From: Bacteroidota bacterium
Lineage (GTDB): Bacteria; Bacteroidota; Bacteroidia; NS11-12g; UBA9320
Direction of reading: 5' to 3'
Assembly: GCA_003485825.1 (NCBI GenBank)
Contig: DNHN01000235.1
Coordinates: forward strand, 4,948-12,559
Length of the DNA stretch: 7,612 bases
Shown: in pieces, positions 1 through 6,020 of the stretch
Position numbering within the stretch: the stretch's first letter is position 1
How the letters are laid out: each line of letters starts with the position of its first letter
Translations under genes and position numbers: made by a program
The notes under the pieces: model-generated
Told to the model about the DNA's origin: nothing
Seen by the model: the letters and a program-made list of their open reading frames with translations, nothing else
Database searches by the model: none

Positions 1-91
1 CACCATTATGGTAGATTGTATGAAAGAAGTAAATATACTATAATCCTGCATCAGTATATCGCCAATACCTTTTTCACTGAGCACTATTCAC
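1..91. other. left-edge stretch, no gene assigned
   Basis: No complete gene fits here. Three weak possibilities touch the edge. A plus-strand frame starting at base 2 reads TIMVDCMKEVNIL and stops at 41-43, so it could be the end of an upstream gene. A plus-strand frame starting at base 1 stays open to a stop at 115-117, inside mce. On the minus strand an ATG at 49-51 opens MQDYSIFTSFIQSTIMV running off the window. None has a recognisable family signature over so few codons, so none is called. Confidence 0.4.
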
Positions 92-95
92 TATT
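82..95 (+). repeat. tandem 7-bp direct repeat upstream of mce
   Basis: CACTATT occurs twice in perfect head-to-tail copies, at 82-88 and 89-95. The second copy supplies the first four bases (TATT) of the TATTTTTG candidate -7 element at 92-99. This may be a replication-slippage duplication or a small direct-repeat operator next to RNA polymerase; the sequence does not decide. Confidence 0.45.
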
Positions 96-99
96 TTTG
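92..99 (+). promoter_or_regulatory. candidate Bacteroidota -7 promoter element for mce
   Basis: TATTTTTG is a full match to the Bacteroidota -7 consensus TAnnTTTG. It ends five bases before the mce ATG at 105. No clear TTG -33 element lies about 19 bp upstream; there is only a T-run at 70-74. If the element is used, transcription would start at or beside the A of the ATG, giving a leaderless or nearly leaderless mce mRNA. The motif also occurs by chance within genes in this AT-rich DNA, so this is a candidate. Confidence 0.4.
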
Positions 100-104
100 T
101 CATC

Positions 105-515
105 ATGCAGAAGATAGAGCACATTGGGATTGCAGTAAAAGATATAGCGGAGAGTAACCTACTCTTTGCCAAACTACTCAACACCGCACACTATAAGATG
201 GAGGAGGTAGAGAGCGAAGGTGTCATTACTTCTTTTTTTCAAGTGGGAGATGTCAAAATAGAACTTTTACAAGCAACACATGAGTCTAGTCCAATTCATT
301 CCTTTGTAGAAAAAAAAGGAGAAGGGGTGCATCACATAGCTTTTGCTGTAGAGGATGTAGATGCAGAATTAAAACGTCTAAAATCTGAGGGTTTTGAGGC
401 AATACACCAAAAAGCAAAAGATGGTGCGGATGGCAAAGTAATCGCCTTTTTGCATCCGAAATCAACCAATAGAGTTTTAACCGAAATTTGCAGCGATAAA
501 CATGTTACAAAATAA
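105..515 (+). CDS. mce: methylmalonyl-CoA epimerase
   Basis: Interconverts the (2R) and (2S) forms of methylmalonyl-CoA. This links propionyl-CoA carboxylase to the B12-dependent methylmalonyl-CoA mutase and so to succinyl-CoA. It acts in the cytoplasm. The 136-residue length is normal for the family. It is a vicinal oxygen chelate fold with two repeats: the opening IEHIGIAVKD (residues 4-13) and the second-half VHHIAFAVED (75-84). Expected metal ligands are visible: His6, Glu53 in VKIELLQ, one of His76/His77, and Glu127 in LTEIC near the end. Other VOC enzymes share the fold, but the combination of IELLQ, GEGVHHIAFAV and the C-terminal LTE is typical of Mce. The ATG at 105 places the first beta strand directly at the N terminus, so the start is well supported, although no Shine-Dalgarno is present. 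The end overlaps the next gene by 14 nt, which implies one transcript. Neither mutase nor carboxylase genes are in the window. Confidence 0.93.
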   Translation: MQKIEHIGIAVKDIAESNLLFAKLLNTAHYKMEEVESEGVITSFFQVGDVKIELLQATHESSPIHSFVEKKGEGVHHIAFAVEDVDAELKRLKSEGFEAIHQKAKDGADGKVIAFLHPKSTNRVLTEICSDKHVTK

Positions 516-1596
516 AAATGTTCGTCTCTTTTTAGGGCTGCTAGGAGTGGTCATACTAGGCTACATCTTGTGGAATGTTAGGTCTATCATCTACTATTTT
601 TTCGCAGCAGCTATTATTGCTTTTTTGGCGCGCCCCTTAATGCGATTATTAGGTAAAGTCAAAATAAAAAACTGGGAGATCCCCAATTGGTTAAAGTCAA
701 GTGTTGTGCTCGTCACATTTGTCTTTGTTATCATCGGACTCTTTCGACTCCTTATTCCTACGGTAATAGAGCAAGCTCATATTATTTCAGAAATAGATGC
801 CGACAATATTGTCGATAGAATTCAACCACAAATAGAGTCAGCCTCCTTTTGGATGAAGAAAGCCAATGTAGACGAAGATGAACTCCAGAATATCATCAAG
901 CGTGAAGTCACTCAGATCTTCAGCATGGGTGATATTGGCAACTACGTAAAGGGGATCCTAAACGGAATTACAGACTCTTTAGTAGCTGCGTTCTCCATCC
1001 TATTTATTAGCTTTTTTCTTATCAAGGATGGCAGCATAGTGGATAATGTGGTAGCAGGGATAACCCCTGATAACTACCTAGATAAAATCAGAACTATATT
1101 TAATGAGACCAAAGATTTAGTGACTCGATACTTTGTAGGAGTGGTTATCCAAATAAGTATTGTTATGATAGTCATTACCGTAGGTTTAACCATCCTAGGG
1201 GTCAAAAACGCTTTACTTATTGGCTTTATAGCAGGTATTTTCAATATCATACCCTATATAGGACCACTCATGGGTGCACTAGTAGGCATCAGCCTAGCAG
1301 CTACAGGGCAGTTAGAAGCTCATCCTGATTTGAATCTGACATCATTTGTGTTTACCGCACTGATTCCGTTTGCCGTAGCACAAGCTTTAGACAATTTTGT
1401 ACTTCAGCCATTAATTTTTTCAAAAAGCGTCAAGGCTCATCCGCTGGAAATCTTCTTAGTCATACTTGCTGCGGGTTCTCTCGCCGGTATAGCAGGCATG
1501 ATTGTGGCAGTGCCAGCCTACTCCTTTATCCGAATAGTGGCCAAGGAATTCTTTAATGGGTATAAGGTAGTACAAGGATTGACAAAGGATTTATAG
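502..1596 (+). CDS. AI-2E family (PerM/TqsA-like) membrane transport protein
   Basis: A polytopic inner-membrane protein of the AI-2E transporter family (Pfam PF01594; TqsA, PerM, YhhT relatives), 364 residues, normal length. Hydrophobic segments lie near residues 7-26, 28-46, 65-88, 152-174, 209-233, 236-268, 281-303 and 315-345. A hydrophilic loop at about 90-150 corresponds to the extracytoplasmic domain of the family. Signature motifs are FFLIKDG (171-177), NIIPYIGPLMG (248-258), and the block from QALDNFVLQP (294-303) through the conserved S and H to the Gly-rich last helices. Family members have been linked to export of the signal AI-2, to Na+/H+ or Li+/H+ antiport, or have no known substrate. 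The sequence does not tell which applies, and no luxS is present here. The ATG at 502 lies inside mce in another frame; an ATG at 518 is out of frame. The 14-nt overlap suggests translational coupling. The stop lies 4 bp from that of the convergent esterase. Confidence 0.9.
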   Translation: MLQNKNVRLFLGLLGVVILGYILWNVRSIIYYFFAAAIIAFLARPLMRLLGKVKIKNWEIPNWLKSSVVLVTFVFVIIGLFRLLIPTVIEQAHIISEIDADNIVDRIQPQIESASFWMKKANVDEDELQNIIKREVTQIFSMGDIGNYVKGILNGITDSLVAAFSILFISFFLIKDGSIVDNVVAGITPDNYLDKIRTIFNETKDLVTRYFVGVVIQISIVMIVITVGLTILGVKNALLIGFIAGIFNIIPYIGPLMGALVGISLAATGQLEAHPDLNLTSFVFTALIPFAVAQALDNFVLQPLIFSKSVKAHPLEIFLVILAAGSLAGIAGMIVAVPAYSFIRIVAKEFFNGYKVVQGLTKDL

Positions 1597-1598
1597 CA

Positions 1599-1630
1599 GC
1601 CTATTCCTTAATAATCTTTTCAGAATAGGC
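1599..1630. terminator. candidate bidirectional hairpin between convergent genes
   Basis: GCCTATTC (1599-1606) and GAATAGGC (1623-1630) form a perfect 8-bp inverted repeat with a 16-nt loop. It sits just past the AI-2E stop (1594-1596) and covers the esterase stop and last codons. Only 4 bp separate the two stop codons, so any terminator must overlap coding sequence. There is no long T-run on either side: CTTCTCTCC follows on the plus strand, and nothing similar on the minus strand. It may instead be a chance repeat or an mRNA 3'-end protector. Confidence 0.35.
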
Positions 1631-2818
1631 CTTCTCTCCAACTTTTATTTTTAACACATAAGTTCCTGGCACAAAATCCTGCAAGTTGAATACTCCTGAG
1701 TTTAGAATTGATTGGGTTGTCAATAATCTGCCTGTTAAGTCATACAAAGAGATTGTTCCTTCTCCTCTGATATCAATAAAAACAGAATTTTCAGATGGAT
1801 TAGGCCCAAAGTTATATGGCTTATCGACTTCTGCTTCTATGACGCTTGCTCTGTCACTACATAGCATTTTATACATAAACTTAGCACTCTCGTCTACAGC
1901 TTTATCTCTTTGCTCTTTAACGAAAAGATAACTGACGTGCACCATACTATTTGGAACGGAGACTAGCTCACTCGTTACACCTCTAGCACGAGCGATGCTA
2001 TCCAACACAAAACTACCATCTATCCCAATAATATTTTGGCCAAACACGTAAGCAAATCCTGACTTATAAGGCACTGTGGGATCCATTTCATCATGATAGC
2101 TAAAGAGTGCAGGATCTTCGCCATCTATCCAGTCCCCGTTATTCAAACCTCCCGAGAAATTTATGACACCCTGTATCGGGATAAAGCTATTGGTATTAGT
2201 GATGCCGTCTATCGGTCCGTTATTATCTAACTTGCTTGCAAGACCTGTAGTAATAGCATCTTCAAAATCCAGCATAGCAGTATGAAGCGCCATTATACTT
2301 CCCGCAGAGACCCCTCCTATAAAAAACTGAGTAGTATCTACACCATAGGCATTACTATTTCGTGCATCACTTACTAAAAATGATAGGGCAGCCCTCATAT
2401 CTACCATGCTTTTAACCACTACTACTTCCATCTGCTCAGCTGCAGGAGGAGGGAAAAGTGGAAGATCGTACAACCGATAATCGATAGACACTGCTACAAA
2501 ACCCCTCTTCGCATATGCTTCACAGAGAAGTACTATGTCTTTTCTACTTCCAGTAATGAAGCTACCGCCAAATCCCAAAATGATGGTAGGTCTAGTGGAT
2601 ATGCCATCTCCTTTGGGCTCATATACATCCAAAAACAGATCTACTTTTTCTTCTCCTATTGTCTCTCCATTAGAAAACTGAATATCTTCTTTGACAATCA
2701 CCTCCTCAAATACTGCAGTACGGTATCGCATTCCATCACAAGAAATATGATCTTGAGCCTGAATGAGACTCATATTAAAAACAACGGTCGCTATAAAAAA
2801 AACAATAGATTTTCTCAT
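1601..2818 (-). CDS. secreted alpha/beta-hydrolase (carboxylesterase-like) with T9SS C-terminal sorting domain
   Basis: A predicted exported esterase or lipase of 405 residues. Residues 1-22 form a Sec signal peptide (MRKS, hydrophobic core, ending IQAQ). The hydrolase core spans about 60-320. The oxyanion-loop region reads FGGSF (83-87), where many relatives have HGGGF. SIDYRL (111-116) is typical of carboxylesterase and lipase families. The nucleophile elbow GVSAG (169-173) gives Ser171. Asp246 in DEMDPTVPY is the likely acid and His294 in MVHVSY the likely base. Residues about 335-405 are a type A T9SS sorting domain: a GPNPSEN opening, then ISLYDLTGRLL (356-366), FVPGTYVLKI (382-391) and a final KIIKE. 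The protein should cross the inner membrane by Sec, then the outer membrane by T9SS, with the tail removed. The substrate is unknown. The gene converges on the AI-2E gene and diverges from the PorG-like gene. Confidence 0.88.
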   Translation of the reverse strand: MRKSIVFFIATVVFNMSLIQAQDHISCDGMRYRTAVFEEVIVKEDIQFSNGETIGEEKVDLFLDVYEPKGDGISTRPTIILGFGGSFITGSRKDIVLLCEAYAKRGFVAVSIDYRLYDLPLFPPPAAEQMEVVVVKSMVDMRAALSFLVSDARNSNAYGVDTTQFFIGGVSAGSIMALHTAMLDFEDAITTGLASKLDNNGPIDGITNTNSFIPIQGVINFSGGLNNGDWIDGEDPALFSYHDEMDPTVPYKSGFAYVFGQNIIGIDGSFVLDSIARARGVTSELVSVPNSMVHVSYLFVKEQRDKAVDESAKFMYKMLCSDRASVIEAEVDKPYNFGPNPSENSVFIDIRGEGTISLYDLTGRLLTTQSILNSGVFNLQDFVPGTYVLKIKVGEKAYSEKIIKE

Positions 2819-2822
2819 CTTA

Positions 2823-2830
2823 CAAATCTA
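2823..2830 (-). promoter_or_regulatory. candidate -7 promoter element for the secreted esterase
   Basis: On the minus strand this reads TAGATTTG, a full TAnnTTTG match, followed by TAAG and then the esterase ATG (2816-2818). No TTG lies at the expected -33 spacing; the nearest, in CTCTTGG, is about 33 nt upstream and too far. As with mce, transcription would begin at or next to the start codon. The signal peptide starts exactly at this ATG, so a later start is unlikely. The divergent gene at 2922 has only an imperfect match (TATATTG at 2894-2900). Confidence 0.35.
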
Positions 2831-2921
2831 ACATAGAAAACACTTTATCTGTTTTATCCTCACCAAGAGTAAAATCATTTCTAATGCTCCTTGTATATTG
2901 CGACTGTAAAAAATAATACCT

Positions 2922-3821
2922 ATGCGTCACATTCTCCTTTTTTGCTTAATCCTATTACTAGGGGCCAATAATACGTCAGCTCAGACCTATACGAGAACTA
3001 GTGTGGGTGTGAACTTTTACCTTGGAGCTAGTAATCTAATGGGTGACTTGGGGGGCAGCAACTTTATAGGTAGCAGAGGTGTATGGGATTATGATATTAG
3101 AGCTAATCACATAGCTGGTGGTTTCGGAGCAACATTTTACACCGGACGTAGCTTCAGTATTGGCATCAACACACTCTTCACTCGCTTAGTTGGCAATGAT
3201 GCATACTCTAAACAAGACTTTCACTTTCAGCGAAACCTTTCGGTACGCACAGACCTGATAGAGGCAGATTTACTGCTGGAATACCGTCCATTTAGCAGAA
3301 GTAAAGGATTCAATAGATTTTATATTTATAGTGGCGTTGGCGGAATGTATTATCAGCCTAAAGCAAAGTTAAACGACGACTGGTATAAGCTACGTGAGCT
3401 TGGCACAGAAGGTCAATACCTCGATAATGGAGAAGGTCCCTATAAGGAACTTGAGGTAGTCATCCCTTATGGACTTGGTTATAAGTTTAGGTTAGGTAAA
3501 AGCACTTCGCTAATACTCGATTTGGGATTTAGAAAGACATTCACAGACTACATAGATGATGTAAGTACAGTCTATGCTGACCCTGCGGCTCTTGCAGAAG
3601 CCAAAGGTCCTGAAGCAGCCGTGCTTGCAGACCGCTCTACCCCTCTTAACTTGAATGGGGACCCTCGTGGGAATGCCGATATAAAAGATAGCTACCACGT
3701 GTTCTCAGTTAAATTCGAATATATTCTGGGCGGCAAAAGTGGTGATGGGTGTAACTACAATCGCAATCCTCCTAAGACCCGAAGCACTAAAATAAACCAA
3801 CGAGGGATGTTTAAAAAATAA
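2922..3821 (+). CDS. DUF6089 / PorG-like outer-membrane beta-barrel protein
   Basis: A 299-residue exported protein. Residues 1-21 are a signal peptide (MRHILL, hydrophobic core, ending TSAQ). The mature part alternates hydrophobic and polar residues as in a small outer-membrane beta-barrel: SVGVNFYLGASNLMGDLGG (27-45), then GGFGATFYTGRSFSIGINTLF (66-86), EADLLLEYRPF (114-124), FYIYSGVGGMYYQP (133-146), VVIPYGLGYKF (179-189) and HVFSVKFEYILGG (259-271). GDLGG near the N terminus, RKTFTDYIDDVSTVY (204-218) and the late DPRGN (247-251) before the last strand resemble DUF6089 proteins. That family includes PorG, an outer-membrane component of the T9SS in Porphyromonas. A soluble 28-residue tail with one Cys follows the last strand, unlike the aromatic-terminal ending of many barrels. 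The assignment to T9SS is inference from family resemblance plus the adjacent T9SS cargo gene. No Shine-Dalgarno is seen before the ATG. Confidence 0.72.
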   Translation: MRHILLFCLILLLGANNTSAQTYTRTSVGVNFYLGASNLMGDLGGSNFIGSRGVWDYDIRANHIAGGFGATFYTGRSFSIGINTLFTRLVGNDAYSKQDFHFQRNLSVRTDLIEADLLLEYRPFSRSKGFNRFYIYSGVGGMYYQPKAKLNDDWYKLRELGTEGQYLDNGEGPYKELEVVIPYGLGYKFRLGKSTSLILDLGFRKTFTDYIDDVSTVYADPAALAEAKGPEAAVLADRSTPLNLNGDPRGNADIKDSYHVFSVKFEYILGGKSGDGCNYNRNPPKTRSTKINQRGMFKK

Positions 3822-3847
3822 TAGCTATAAATAGTACGCTTTCAGTA

Positions 3848-4456
3848 TTAACCGCTAAACTCGTTCATCGCTCCATTGAGGCCTTTTACTATCCAAGACT
3901 CTATGGCCTTGCAGGCTCGGTCTTTTTGTAGTACTACTTCTATTTCCTCATTCTTATCCCATTGGCCTAGTACAAATTCTATTTGTCGCCCCTTGGGAAA
4001 ATCCCCTCCAGCGCCAAAGCGGATACGGTCATACTTATCACTACCTAGCTGAGCTTGTATATCTTTCAATCCATTATGTCCTCCTGGACTGCCTTTACCT
4101 CTTATGCGCAGCTTACCCAAGTCAATAGCTATATCATCTGTGACCACTAATACATTTTTGGGTGCGATACGTTCTGCACTCATCCAGTGCTTTACCGCCT
4201 TCCCACTCAAATTCATATAGGTTGTAGGTTTGATACAAATGATCTGTTTGCCTCTAAATTTAAACTTAGCTACGTTGGCCAACCTTCCTGTATGCCACTC
4301 TGCATCATGTTGTTTTACCCATTGGTCCAACACCTCGAAACCGATATTGTGACGTGTATTGTCATACTCTGGGCCTATGTTTCCTAATCCTACTATTAAA
4401 AATTTCATTGGGTCTGGTTCTTTTGTTTCAAATAAAGATGTAATCCACTTCCACAT
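3848..4456 (-). CDS. pth: peptidyl-tRNA hydrolase
   Basis: Cleaves the ester bond of peptidyl-tRNA released from stalled ribosomes and so recycles tRNA; cytoplasmic and normally essential. The 202 residues include a 16-residue N-terminal extension (MWKWITSLFETKEPDP) before the canonical start MKFLIVGLGN at residue 17. Family motifs are clear: GLGNIGPEYDNTRHNIGF (23-40) with catalytic His36 and Asn26, PTTYMNLSGKAV (77-88) with Asn82, TDDIAIDLGKLRIR (106-119) with Asp107, and GSPGGHNGLKDI (122-133) with Asn128. These correspond to His20, Asn10, Asn68, Asp93 and Asn114 of the E. coli enzyme. The start at 4456 overlaps the permease stop as TAATG, which supports coupling and the long form. Initiation at the internal ATG (4406-4408) would give a standard-length enzyme. 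Neither start has a Shine-Dalgarno. It is the last gene of the minus-strand unit. Confidence 0.95.
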   Translation of the reverse strand: MWKWITSLFETKEPDPMKFLIVGLGNIGPEYDNTRHNIGFEVLDQWVKQHDAEWHTGRLANVAKFKFRGKQIICIKPTTYMNLSGKAVKHWMSAERIAPKNVLVVTDDIAIDLGKLRIRGKGSPGGHNGLKDIQAQLGSDKYDRIRFGAGGDFPKGRQIEFVLGQWDKNEEIEVVLQKDRACKAIESWIVKGLNGAMNEFSG

Positions 4457-5670
4457 TAGTTGATATTTGATATTTGAGTATTAGCTGCCTTACGAGCGGG
4501 ATATATAGATATGAGGAATCCCAGTACACTCACAGTAGCTAACGTGAGTATGATATCTCTGGGTATCAGGGCTACAGGATATTCATCTACTATCCCGTTA
4601 TCCATCGTAATAAACCCAAATTGCTGCTGTAGAAGCACCAATAGTATTGCTAATAAGACACCCATGCCTCCGCCGATAATAGCAATGTAGCTTCCCTGCC
4701 ATAGAAATACCTTCCGAATAACTGCATCTGACGAACCCATGCTCTTCAGTATTCCGATATCCTTTTTCTTATCTAAGACCAGCATAATAAGCGACCCAAA
4801 AATATTAAACGATGAGATAACAAGCACGAGTGAGAGTATGGCAAACGTGAACCACTTCTCGCTACTAAATATCTTATAAATCAACTCATTCATCTCTTTA
4901 CGAGTCTTTACCCTCCACCCTTCACCAAGCGCCTGCACTAATTTCTCTTTCACAGCGTCAGACTCTTCCTCATTTGAAAGACTAATCTCTAATGAACTCA
5001 CCTGACCTGGGTAGGTGAGCAGATCTTGGGCAAAATCCAATGCCGTAATAAACACTTCATCGTCTATATCTTCTTTCACTAAAAATACGCCACTGGATCT
5101 CAGATACTTGGTACTCAGAGACGCCATTGGATTCAATGAGTTGTACTCTACGTCTCTGCGAGGCACAAACACCGATACTAACTGAGGACTTCCGGGGAAC
5201 AGGTTAAGCTTAGAAGCCAATCCACCTCCAAAAACTCCAAAATGACGTGAACTATCTCCTAAATTAAATTCCCCCAAAACCAAAACTGAATCAAATTTTG
5301 CAGATTGATAATTGGTACTGACTCCTTTTATTTTAGCTATTTCTTGATGTTCGTCGTACTTGATGACTACTTTCTCTTCTAATACTTGAGATACCGTATT
5401 AATTTCTGGTAATGCCTCAATTTTAGTTTTCAAACCATCGGTATATACAAAGGTCTTGCGACCTTCTGCTGTAATCTGGATAGCTGGATCGTAGTTATTT
5501 ATAAGACTCTCTACTAAGTTTTCTATCCCATTAAATGTACTGAGAACTATTATCATAGCAAAGGCTCCTACTCCAAAACCGAGCATAGCTATAGCTGTGA
5601 TGATATTAATAGCGTTGATCTTCTTTTTAGAAAAAAGATAACGGTATGCTATAAAAAGAGGAAGTCTCAC
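4456..5670 (-). CDS. LolC/LolE-type ABC transporter permease (FtsX-like family)
   Basis: An inner-membrane ABC permease subunit of 404 residues with the four-helix MacB/LolC layout. Helix 1 is at about 21-45, a large periplasmic domain at 50-270, then helices at about 273-298, 325-347 and 372-391. KKKDIGILKSMG (301-312) is the cytoplasmic coupling segment of the family, and YPARKAA (390-396) is the C-terminal FtsX-domain signature. The N-terminal FIAYRYLFSKKKINAINII is also typical. In Proteobacteria LolC/LolE with the ATPase LolD release lipoproteins from the inner membrane; in Bacteroidota the role of single-type homologues is less certain. No ATPase gene is in the window, so LolD must be encoded elsewhere. 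The start codon is GTG (5668-5670), overlapping the rbfA stop as GTGA; no in-frame Met occurs before residue 29, inside helix 1. The stop overlaps the pth ATG by one base. Confidence 0.9.
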   Translation of the reverse strand: MRLPLFIAYRYLFSKKKINAINIITAIAMLGFGVGAFAMIIVLSTFNGIENLVESLINNYDPAIQITAEGRKTFVYTDGLKTKIEALPEINTVSQVLEEKVVIKYDEHQEIAKIKGVSTNYQSAKFDSVLVLGEFNLGDSSRHFGVFGGGLASKLNLFPGSPQLVSVFVPRRDVEYNSLNPMASLSTKYLRSSGVFLVKEDIDDEVFITALDFAQDLLTYPGQVSSLEISLSNEEESDAVKEKLVQALGEGWRVKTRKEMNELIYKIFSSEKWFTFAILSLVLVISSFNIFGSLIMLVLDKKKDIGILKSMGSSDAVIRKVFLWQGSYIAIIGGGMGVLLAILLVLLQQQFGFITMDNGIVDEYPVALIPRDIILTLATVSVLGFLISIYPARKAANTQISNIN

Positions 5671-6020
5671 TTCTCTCCTATATCCAGATTATCTAGTAGT
5701 TTATTAATACGCTGAGCATGATCTATAGTAGTATCCAGGTAAAAATTTAGCTCAGGTATTTTACGTATGCGTTTACCTATTACTTTGGCCAACTCCTGAC
5801 GAATTTCTTTATTGTGAAATTCTATGGTCGTCAGACTTTTATCTTTATCCTTTGCCCCAAGTATACTTACGTAAATCTTAGCTAGGCCCAAATCAGCTGT
5901 AGCCACTACCTCTACTACCGTAACGAGCTCTCCTGGAAGTATTCGTTGACAAAAGCGAGAAAGCAGCGGAGCTAGATCCCGCTGCATTGCTCTAGATATT
6001 TTCTCTGTACGTATACTCAT
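5667..6020 (-). CDS. rbfA: 30S ribosome-binding factor A
   Basis: Binds the 30S subunit late in assembly and helps mature the 5' end of 16S rRNA; cytoplasmic and important in the cold. The 117 residues match the family length. The type II KH-fold pattern is visible: an N-terminal helix RTEKISRAMQRDLAPLLSR (4-22), a central ADLGLAKIYVSILG (42-55), and the signature RKIPELNFYLDTTIDHAQRI (85-104) followed by NKLL. The start ATG shares one base with the stop of the upstream coiled-coil gene (TAATG). The end overlaps the permease by four bases (GTGA). It is not next to infB or truB, its usual neighbours in many other bacteria. Here it is grouped with pth and envelope genes. Confidence 0.93.
   Translation of the reverse strand: MSIRTEKISRAMQRDLAPLLSRFCQRILPGELVTVVEVVATADLGLAKIYVSILGAKDKDKSLTTIEFHNKEIRQELAKVIGKRIRKIPELNFYLDTTIDHAQRINKLLDNLDIGEK
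5675..5679 (-). promoter_or_regulatory. Shine-Dalgarno-like AGGAG before the permease GTG
   Basis: On the minus strand AGGAG lies four bases before the GTG start at 5668-5670, within the last codons of rbfA. The other starts in this unit (6020, 4456) have no such motif. Its presence at the one non-ATG start supports the GTG call. The spacing is short and Bacteroidota ribosomes rely little on Shine-Dalgarno pairing, so reinitiation after the overlapping rbfA stop may matter more. Confidence 0.4.

Noticed and set aside
1..117. Open frames at the left edge: TIMVDCMKEVNIL ending at 43, a frame open to 117, and a minus-strand start MQDYSIFTSFIQSTIMV at 51
   Set aside because: All are too short to recognise and mutually incompatible; 38 open codons are not improbable by chance. 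Flanking sequence would settle it.
1686..1931. Plus-strand 81-codon open frame inside the esterase
   Set aside because: Lies fully antisense to the T9SS-tailed esterase, whose signal peptide, catalytic triad and sorting domain are intact; the frame shows no family motif.
2894..2900. TATATTG as a -7 element for the PorG-like gene
   Set aside because: Lacks one T of TAnnTTTG and has no TTG at -33; too weak to annotate.
3510..3698. Minus-strand 62-codon open frame inside the PorG-like gene
   Set aside because: Complement of beta-barrel codons with conserved DUF6089-like motifs in the sense frame; no support of its own.
3822..3847. Terminator between the PorG-like gene and pth
   Set aside because: The 26-bp gap has only a 4-bp CTAT/ATAG inverted repeat; a distant AACGAG/CTCGTT pair has a loop of about 55 nt. 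Neither is convincing.
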